In this document: piece after piece, positions 53,990 to 61,207 of the stretch
Layout of the letters: each line of letters starts with the position of its first letter
How positions within the stretch are numbered: position 1 is the stretch's first letter
Assembly (NCBI RefSeq): GCF_902498065.1
Contig: NZ_CABVIR010000001.1
Location: 1,178,001-1,242,000, forward strand
Length of the DNA: 64,000 nucleotides
Source of the DNA: Pseudomonas fluorescens
GTDB lineage: Bacteria > Pseudomonadota > Gammaproteobacteria > Pseudomonadales > Pseudomonadaceae
Direction: 5' to 3'
Notes under the pieces: generated by a model
Told to the model about the DNA's origin: nothing
Database searches by the model: none
What the model saw: only the letters and a program-made list of their open reading frames with translations
Made by a program: the position numbers and the translations under genes

Positions 53990-56900
53990 GCATTTCACAC
54001 TATTGCATTGATCGGCCCATCTTCGCTTCGGTGATCTCGATCATCATCACGTTGGCTGGCGCAGTGGCGATGGCTAAATTGCCGGTCGCCCAGTACCCGG
54101 ACATCACGCCACCGCAAATTACGGTTTCAGCGACCTACCCGGGTGCCGATGCACAGGTCGTGGCCAACAATGTGGCAGCGCCAATCGAGCAGCAGGTCAA
54201 CGGCGCCGACAACATGATCTACATGAACTCGTCGAGCTCGGCGACGGGCAACATGACCCTCAACGTCTTCTTCGAGATTGGCACCGACCCTTCGCTTGCC
54301 CAAGTGGACGTACAAAATCGTGTCAATCTGGCGCTGCCCCAATTGCCCTCCGCGGTGCAGAGCCAGGGTATCCAGGTGCAGAAGAAATCCTCGGCGTTCA
54401 TGATGGTTCTTGCCGTGTATTCGGCGGGCGACCGCTACGACAGTACCTATGTCGCCAACTACGCCAACCTCTACATCCTGGATGCGATCAAGCGTATTCC
54501 GGGCGCCAACCAGGCCAGTATTTTCGGTACGCCGGACTACGCCATGCGGATCTGGCTCAAACCCGATCGAATGGCTCAGTTGGGGATTACCGCCGCCGAC
54601 GTGCAGAAAGCTGTCACCAACCAGAACCAGCAATTCGCCGTGGGCCGTGTTGGCCAATCCCCGACGGGCCAGGCCGTGGAACAGTCTTTTGCCGTGACCA
54701 CCAAGGGACGCCTGACTGAACCTGCGGAGTTCGAAAACATCATCTTGCGCGCCAGCAACGACGGGGCTGCCATTGTTCGTCTGAAAGACATTGGTCGCGC
54801 CGAACTAGGGCAAAAAGACTACTCCCTGCGCAGCACCTATCAGGGACGTCCCGCCACATTGATCGCGGTGTATCAACAACCGGGGGCAAACGCACTCGAT
54901 GTCTCGGCAGCCGTGACGTCAACCCTGGCGCAAATGAAGACGACCTTTCCCGAAGGGATCGAATACAAAATCGTGATGGACACCACCGCGTTTACCCGCG
55001 CGTCGATTTCCGAGGTGATTCACACTTTTTTCGAAGCGTTGGTGTTGGTGGTCGTGGTGGTTTTCATCTTCCTGCAGAGCTTGCGCGCCACGCTGATCCC
55101 GGTGCTCGCCGTGCCGGTGTCCATTGTTGGCACCTTCATCGGCATGTCGGCCCTTGGGTTTTCGGTGAACATGCTGACGCTGTTTGGCATGGTACTGGCC
55201 ATCGGCATCGTGGTGGACGACGCCATCGTGGTGATTGAAAACGTCGAACGCAATATGCACGTGCACAAGATGAACCCCAAGGACGCGGCAAAACGCGCCA
55301 TGGATGAAGTGGCCGGCCCCGTGGTGGCTATCGTGCTGGTGCTGTGCGCAGTGTTCATCCCGGTGGCATTCATGGGGGGAATCACTGGCCAACTCTACAA
55401 ACAGTTTGCGATTACCATCGCCATCTCCGTGGTGATCTCGGGCCTTGTGGCCTTGACACTTTCGCCAGCCTTGGCAGCCCTGCTGCTCAAGCCCCAACAC
55501 GGCGAAAAGAACGCTTTCTTCCGCTGGTTCGAACGCAGCTTCGAACGCATGACCGAGGGCTATTCACGCTCGGTGGCGTTCATGATCAAGCGTTTTGTCC
55601 TGGCGTTGTTACTCTTTGCCGGCATGATTGCTCTGATTCTGCTGATGGCGCAGCGCATTCCCAGTGCCTTCCTGCCACCGGAAGACCAGGGTTATCTGCT
55701 GGGCGCCGTGATCATGCCCGATGCCGCCAGTCTGGACCGCACCGGCGAGGTGGGCAAAGTCGCCAGTGACTTCTTCATGAACGATGAAGCGGTCGAGGGC
55801 GTCGCTATCGTTAACGGCTACAGCCTGCTAGATGGCCAGAACAAGAACAATGCCGCCGCCTTCTTCGTCGGGTTCAAGGATTTCGAAGAGCGCTACAAGG
55901 ACTCGGAAACAATCAAGAAACAAAGTGCCCCTGCGGTGATTCAGAAAGCTGCGCGCGCTTTTTCCACGGTACAGGGCGGGATCATTCTTCCGGTCAATCC
56001 GCCATCCATTCCCGGCCTGGGCACTACCGGCGGCATGGAGGTATGGGTTCAAAGCAAGGGTGACGCCAGCGTCGACCAACTGGCTGAAATGGTCGGCAAC
56101 CTTGTTGCAAAAGCCAGGCAGCGTCCGGAACTCGGTGCCATAACCTCGACCTTCAACGTGTTTTCCCGGCAATTGCTGGTCGACGTAGACCGTGAAAAGG
56201 CCGAGACGCTGGGTGTGCCGGTGGAAGACGTCTACAGCACCATGCAAACCATGTTTGGCTCTCTCTATGTCTCTCAATTCAACAAGTTCAGCCGCCTGTG
56301 GCAGGTGATTTTGCAGGCGGAACCGAACTATCGGCTCAAGGCCGAAGACCTCCAGCAGATTTACGTGCGCAGCAAAAACCTTCAGATGGTGCCGCTCAAA
56401 GCCCTGCTAAGCACCCGCTACGTCACCGGCCCCGACTTGCTGACTCGTTTCAACAACTTCCCGGCAGTCAAACTTACCGCCAACGCGGCGCCGGGCTACA
56501 GTTCCGGTCAAGCGCTCAAGGCCCTGGAAGAAATCAGCGCTGAAATCATGACCAACGACTACGCCCTGGCCTTGAGTGGCGAGGCCTTCGAGGAGAAAAA
56601 AAGCGGGGGGGCCTCCTCTCAGGTATTCATCTTCGGCCTGATCATGGTGTTCCTGATCCTGGCGGCTCAGTACGAGAAATGGTCACTGCCCGTCGGCGTG
56701 TTGCTGGCGGTGCCTTTTGCATTGTTCGGTGCACTGCTTGCCGTTCTGATCCGGGGGTTGAGCAATGACGTCTACTTCCAGATCGGCTTGACCATGCTGG
56801 TGGCCCTGGCCGCCAAGAACGCCATCCTCATTTTCGAGTTTGCGGTACTGAACCGGGAAAGCGGCATGTCCGCCTATGATGCTGCAATGACGGCTGCCAG

Positions 56901-57195
56901 GGAGCGCTTGCGGCCCATCGTGATGACGTCCCTGGCGTTCATTCTGGGTTGTGTTCCGCTGGCCATTGCCGTCGGTGCATCCGAAAACAGTCGACACTCC
57001 ATCGGTACAGGTGTGATCGGCGGAATGCTGGCGGCGACCGTCATCGCCATTTTCTTTATCCCGCTCTTCTACTACCTCGTTGAACGATTGACTGAGAAAA
57101 AAGGCGCGGTCAAACAGACAACCCCGCCGCCGTCCTTGACGTCGCCCGGGGAGATTCCCGGCGGCGCCCCCCTGCACAGACATGAGGGGGATTGA
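53986..57195 (+). CDS. RND multidrug efflux pump, HAE1 family
   Basis: A 1069-residue proton-driven pump with the usual two large periplasmic loops and 12 helices. The N-terminus is MSISHYCIDRPIFASVISI; the proton-relay segment GIVVDDAIVVIENVERN has the paired aspartates in TM4, and FALFGALLAVLIRGLSNDVYF is in TM10/11. It should export hydrophobic drugs or solvents. It belongs with the adaptor and the outer-membrane channel in one operon. No TetR/LysR repressor gene adjoins it, unlike MexAB- or TtgABC-type loci, so its control is unclear. Substrate range unknown. Confidence 0.92.
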   Translation: MSISHYCIDRPIFASVISIIITLAGAVAMAKLPVAQYPDITPPQITVSATYPGADAQVVANNVAAPIEQQVNGADNMIYMNSSSSATGNMTLNVFFEIGTDPSLAQVDVQNRVNLALPQLPSAVQSQGIQVQKKSSAFMMVLAVYSAGDRYDSTYVANYANLYILDAIKRIPGANQASIFGTPDYAMRIWLKPDRMAQLGITAADVQKAVTNQNQQFAVGRVGQSPTGQAVEQSFAVTTKGRLTEPAEFENIILRASNDGAAIVRLKDIGRAELGQKDYSLRSTYQGRPATLIAVYQQPGANALDVSAAVTSTLAQMKTTFPEGIEYKIVMDTTAFTRASISEVIHTFFEALVLVVVVVFIFLQSLRATLIPVLAVPVSIVGTFIGMSALGFSVNMLTLFGMVLAIGIVVDDAIVVIENVERNMHVHKMNPKDAAKRAMDEVAGPVVAIVLVLCAVFIPVAFMGGITGQLYKQFAITIAISVVISGLVALTLSPALAALLLKPQHGEKNAFFRWFERSFERMTEGYSRSVAFMIKRFVLALLLFAGMIALILLMAQRIPSAFLPPEDQGYLLGAVIMPDAASLDRTGEVGKVASDFFMNDEAVEGVAIVNGYSLLDGQNKNNAAAFFVGFKDFEERYKDSETIKKQSAPAVIQKAARAFSTVQGGIILPVNPPSIPGLGTTGGMEVWVQSKGDASVDQLAEMVGNLVAKARQRPELGAITSTFNVFSRQLLVDVDREKAETLGVPVEDVYSTMQTMFGSLYVSQFNKFSRLWQVILQAEPNYRLKAEDLQQIYVRSKNLQMVPLKALLSTRYVTGPDLLTRFNNFPAVKLTANAAPGYSSGQALKALEEISAEIMTNDYALALSGEAFEEKKSGGASSQVFIFGLIMVFLILAAQYEKWSLPVGVLLAVPFALFGALLAVLIRGLSNDVYFQIGLTMLVALAAKNAILIFEFAVLNRESGMSAYDAAMTAARERLRPIVMTSLAFILGCVPLAIAVGASENSRHSIGTGVIGGMLAATVIAIFFIPLFYYLVERLTEKKGAVKQTTPPPSLTSPGEIPGGAPLHRHEGD

Positions 57196-57196
57196 G

Positions 57197-58630
57197 ATGC
57201 GCACACTCCATCTCCCGTTGTTGATTTGTCTGAGCCTGACGGGCTGCATGCTCGGCCCGGATTACCAGCGCCCTGCCACAGACGCCCCGGATGCCTATCG
57301 TTATGCGGACCAGGAGGCCAACAATCTGTCCAACACCCTGTGGTGGGAACAGTTCAAGGATCCGGTGTTGAATGACTTGATCCGCAGTGCGCTGGCGGAG
57401 AATAAGGACATCAAGATTGCCGCCGCCCGGGTCGAGGAATTTCAGGGGCGTTACGGCGTGGTGCGCTCGCAGATGTTTCCGCAAATCGGCGCCGGCGCGC
57501 AAGGCAGTCGCTCCAGGGCGCCGCGCGACAACGGCCCGGTACCATTGGATTCCAGCGTTGATCCGATTTACAAAAACTACCAGGCTACCCTCAATGTAAG
57601 CTGGGAGTTGGACGTCTGGGGTCGTCTACGGCGACTCAATGAATCGGCGCGTGCTGACTTGCTGTCCTCAGAGGAAGGTCGGCGCACAGTCATTCTGAGC
57701 CTGGTATCGTCGGTGGCATCCAGCTACATAGCGCTACGCAATCTTGACCGACAACTGGAAATCGCCCGCACCACCGCCAAGGCCCGTGGCGACTCCTACG
57801 ACATTTTTAAACTACGCTTTGGCGCCGGGACCATTTCCGAAATGGAACTGGCGCAAAACCTCTCCGAGTTCCAGCGCACCCAGGCTTCTGTAGCGCAATT
57901 CGAGTCCCAGGTGGCGCAACAGGAAAACAATCTGGCGGTGCTGCTTGGACGCAATCCAGGACCGATCATCAGAGGCCGTGATCTGACGCAACTAACCCTG
58001 CCATCGGTCCCTGCCGGGTTGCCTTCGGATTTGCTGGAGCGACGCCCCGATCTACGCCAGGCCGAACTGAACCTGATCTCGGCCAATGCCCAAATCGGTG
58101 CCGCCAAGGCGTTGTACTTTCCGACGATATCCCTGACCGGGCTGTTGGGCTCAGTCAGTAATCAACTCTCGAATCTGTTCACCGGGCCGTCCGCCACCTG
58201 GTCCTATGGTCTTGCCGCGAGCATGCCCATTTTCACCGCCGGCGGGATCGCCGGTCAGGTCCAACAGGCCGAGGCATTTCAACAACAAACCTTGCTGGTC
58301 TACCAACAGTCGATTCAATCAGCCTTCAGGGACGTTGAAAACGCGTTGGTGGCGGCGAGCAAATCTCGCGAGCAGTTGGCTTCCCAAGCCAGTCAGGTCG
58401 AGGCGTTGCGTACCTACACCCGGTTTGCGCGATTGCGCTACGACAACGGATACACCAGCTACATAGAAGTCCTGGATGCCGAACGCAGCTTGTTCGATGC
58501 CGAGTTGAATTACACCCAGACCCGAGGTTCGGTGTTCACCGCCATGATCGATGTGTACAAGGCAACAGGTGGCGGTTGGGTGACCGAGGCGGACAAGCTG
58601 ACGGCTACCGTCAGCGAAAAAAAACCATGA
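57197..58630 (+). CDS. Outer-membrane efflux channel lipoprotein (OprM/NodT family)
   Basis: A 477-residue TolC-like factor. It starts with a lipoprotein signal ending LTGC (MRTLHLPLLICLSLTGCMLGPDYQRP, here in two pieces LPLLICLSLTGC and MLGPDYQRP), followed by WWEQFKDPVLNDLIRSAL, a common OprM feature. LLERRPDLRQAELNLISANAQIGAAKA is the family repeat. ATG 57197 follows GAGGGGG; the preceding in-frame ATG at 57182 lies inside the pump gene. It completes the tripartite pump. Confidence 0.9.
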   Translation: MRTLHLPLLICLSLTGCMLGPDYQRPATDAPDAYRYADQEANNLSNTLWWEQFKDPVLNDLIRSALAENKDIKIAAARVEEFQGRYGVVRSQMFPQIGAGAQGSRSRAPRDNGPVPLDSSVDPIYKNYQATLNVSWELDVWGRLRRLNESARADLLSSEEGRRTVILSLVSSVASSYIALRNLDRQLEIARTTAKARGDSYDIFKLRFGAGTISEMELAQNLSEFQRTQASVAQFESQVAQQENNLAVLLGRNPGPIIRGRDLTQLTLPSVPAGLPSDLLERRPDLRQAELNLISANAQIGAAKALYFPTISLTGLLGSVSNQLSNLFTGPSATWSYGLAASMPIFTAGGIAGQVQQAEAFQQQTLLVYQQSIQSAFRDVENALVAASKSREQLASQASQVEALRTYTRFARLRYDNGYTSYIEVLDAERSLFDAELNYTQTRGSVFTAMIDVYKATGGGWVTEADKLTATVSEKKP

Positions 58631-58807
58631 TCAGGCTTCAGACAGATTGATGGCTGAGCGGCTGATCGGAGCGACCTGCACGCCTACGGTGTGATCGAAC
58701 AGATCTCGCACGGCGAATGGCTCTATTTCGTTTGACCCCTTGCTCGACGACAAATAATCAAGCGCCGGATTCAGGATCAATGCGTTGAGCAGATCAAGGA
58801 GTTCCCG

Positions 58808-60148
58808 ATGGCCGACTCAAGCAAGAAAATGAGCCTCATGGGGCTCACCACACTGGTGACAGTGAACATGATGGGCTCAGGCATCATCATGTTGCCGACG
58901 AGCATGGCCCAACTCGGAGCCGTTTCATTACTGTCATGGATCGTCACTGCCGTCGGTTCCATGGCCATCGCGTACTGCTTTTCCCAGTGTGGCCTCTACT
59001 GTCCGCGCCCAGGCGGGTTGTCCGCCTACACCGAAGAGGCGCACGCAAAATCAGGATTTTTCCTCTGCTCGTATCTGTACTTCCTTTCGCTGGCCATCGC
59101 CAACGTGGCGGTCGCCATCTCCGCAGTGGGGTATATGACATCCTTCGTGCCCTGGCTGGGAAGTGGCGCCATTCCGCTGTTCATTGGAACGGTCGGCTTG
59201 CTCTGGTTAACCACCGTGGCCAACTTTGGTGGCCCCGGCATCACCGGCAAGATCGGTGCGATTACCGTGTGGGGGGTGATCATCCCGGTGGCCGGCTTGA
59301 GCATCATCGGTTGGTTCTGGTTCAAGCCGGATGTGCTGGCTGCCGCCTGGAACCCGAACAACCTGCCGATCTCCGAAGCCATTGGCAAGGCGATTCCCCT
59401 GACCCTGTGGGCCTTCCTCGGCATGGAGTCGGCGGCCCAGGCCTCCGATGCCGTGGAAGACCCCAAACGCACCGTGCCGCTGGCCTGCCTGTTCGGCACG
59501 CTCGGTGCGGCAGTGGTCTATGTGCTATCGACTACGGTTATCCAAGGCATCATACCCAATGCCGAACTGGCCAACTCATCGGCCCCGTTTGCGCTCGTCT
59601 ACGCACACATGTTCAACCCCTCGGTCGGCAACATCATCATGGCACTGGCGGTGATGGCCTGTGTCGGCTCGCTGCTGGGCTGGCAGTTTACCCTGGCACA
59701 AACCGCCAAGATGACCGCTGACCAGGGCATGTTCCTGAAACTGTTCGCCAAGGTCAGCGCACGAAATGCCCCCATAGTCGGCATGCTGGTCTGTGGTCTG
59801 TTGCAGACCTTGTTGGCGCTGTCGACCATTTCGCCCAATGCCAGTGCCCAATTCGGAAAACTCGTCAGCCTGGCAGCAGTGACCAACCTGATCCCCTATG
59901 TGACGGCGGCCACCGGCCTGCTGGTCATGATGCATAAAGCCAAAGTCAGTACCGGCGTATACACCCGCAACACATTGCTATTACTGGTTGCCGTGGCCTA
60001 TTCCTTGTACGCCCTGTATGCCTGCGGCAAAGACGCCGTGTTCGGCGGCACCCTTGTCCTGGTGATTGGCTACCTGCTCTACGGTTTCCTCGCCAAACGT
60101 TTTGTCGAGGTATCTCCAACCGCTCAGACCCGAGCCGACAACCCTTGA
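58808..60148 (+). CDS. potE: PotE-like basic amino acid/polyamine antiporter
   Basis: A 446-residue APC-superfamily carrier. It closely follows E. coli PotE as I recall it: VNMMGSGIIMLPTSMAQLG, IANVAVAISAVGYM, ITVWGVIIPVAGLSIIGWFWF and MALAVMACVGSLLGWQFTLAQ. PotE exchanges ornithine and putrescine. No ornithine decarboxylase gene is next to it, so acid-stress coupling is not evident here. AGGAG lies 7 bp before ATG 58808. A solute-binding protein gene follows 48 bp later on the same strand. Confidence 0.85.
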   Translation: MADSSKKMSLMGLTTLVTVNMMGSGIIMLPTSMAQLGAVSLLSWIVTAVGSMAIAYCFSQCGLYCPRPGGLSAYTEEAHAKSGFFLCSYLYFLSLAIANVAVAISAVGYMTSFVPWLGSGAIPLFIGTVGLLWLTTVANFGGPGITGKIGAITVWGVIIPVAGLSIIGWFWFKPDVLAAAWNPNNLPISEAIGKAIPLTLWAFLGMESAAQASDAVEDPKRTVPLACLFGTLGAAVVYVLSTTVIQGIIPNAELANSSAPFALVYAHMFNPSVGNIIMALAVMACVGSLLGWQFTLAQTAKMTADQGMFLKLFAKVSARNAPIVGMLVCGLLQTLLALSTISPNASAQFGKLVSLAAVTNLIPYVTAATGLLVMMHKAKVSTGVYTRNTLLLLVAVAYSLYALYACGKDAVFGGTLVLVIGYLLYGFLAKRFVEVSPTAQTRADNP

Positions 60149-60196
60149 CCGTTGATTTCAGGACTGCACAAACATCTGAATTCGGGGAACCAGGAC

Positions 60197-61102
60197 ATGA
60201 ACGTGAAATCGACCAAAACCAACAAACTGCTGCTCGTCTGCCTGCTCACGCTGGTACCGGTACTGGCCAATGCCAACACGCTTGAACGCGTACGGGCGAG
60301 CAACACCTTCACCCTCGGCTACCTGCCGGACTTTGCACCTTTTAGCGTCCAGGCAGCCGATGAAGCCAGCGGTTATGCCATCGATCTCTGTCTGAAAATC
60401 GCCGACAAGGTCAAGTCCGAGTTGGGTTTGCCCGGGTTGAAAATACGTTACCAGCCTGTCACAGCGACCGACGAGATGGGTGCCGTCAGCTCGGGGGAAA
60501 TCGACATTCTTTGTACGCCGACACCCCCCACACTGCAGCGGCGCAAGGCTGTGAGCTACTCGGTGCCGATCTACACGGCCGGCCTTTCGGCCGTGGTGCG
60601 CCAGGATGCATCCGAGGCGTTGCTCAATGTGCTTAATGGCAAGGTGGCGCGTACCGGGCCAACCTGGCGAGCGACGGTCAATCGTGGGCTGTCCAACCAA
60701 ACCTATGCCACCACTGCTGGCGGAGTCACCGAGACCTGGATCCGTCAGCAGATGCGATTACTGGGTGTGGTGGCCACTCTGGTCACCGTAGAGAACACTG
60801 ACGCAGGCCTCAAACGGGTTGCCGAAGGCAAAGCCGATGCCTTCTTTGCTGAGCGCATGGTGCTCAAGAACCTCCTCGGTACACATTACTCCGCAGGAAA
60901 TCTGGTTCTGCTGGATCGCATTTTTGAGTACGCGCCGACTGCAATGGCGGTGGATCGAGACGATGAAAATTTCCGCTTGCTGGTCGACACCGCACTGAGT
61001 GAAATGTATCGCTCCGGCGAGATTGAGCAGGCATTCGACAAATACCTGGGTGGCGCCAGCGACACGGCCAAAAAGCTGTTCAAGGTCTATGCGATACCGT
61101 AG
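60197..61102 (+). CDS. Amino-acid-type solute-binding protein (family 3)
   Basis: A 301-residue periplasmic protein with a signal peptide (LLLVCLLTLVPVLANA). It has the bacterial extracellular family 3 pattern: TFTLGYLPDFAPFS, EASGYAIDLCLKIAD, LKIRYQPVT and a closing helix region EIEQAFDKYLG. It would bind an amino acid or polyamine-like ligand. ATG 60197 follows CAGGAC; an in-frame start at 60152 lacks the signal-peptide pattern at its N-terminus. No ABC permease is adjacent, so it may work with a distant transporter or a sensor. Its place after potE suggests a cationic amino acid. Confidence 0.8.
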   Translation: MNVKSTKTNKLLLVCLLTLVPVLANANTLERVRASNTFTLGYLPDFAPFSVQAADEASGYAIDLCLKIADKVKSELGLPGLKIRYQPVTATDEMGAVSSGEIDILCTPTPPTLQRRKAVSYSVPIYTAGLSAVVRQDASEALLNVLNGKVARTGPTWRATVNRGLSNQTYATTAGGVTETWIRQQMRLLGVVATLVTVENTDAGLKRVAEGKADAFFAERMVLKNLLGTHYSAGNLVLLDRIFEYAPTAMAVDRDDENFRLLVDTALSEMYRSGEIEQAFDKYLGGASDTAKKLFKVYAIP

Positions 61103-61207
61103 TGACTAGCCAGAAATATCGGGCTTGATGAACACGCAACGTTGGGCCAGGAGTTGTTCCGTATGGACCATGCTGAACTGTCAGCACCTTTGGCACGTAT
61201 CCTTTTT

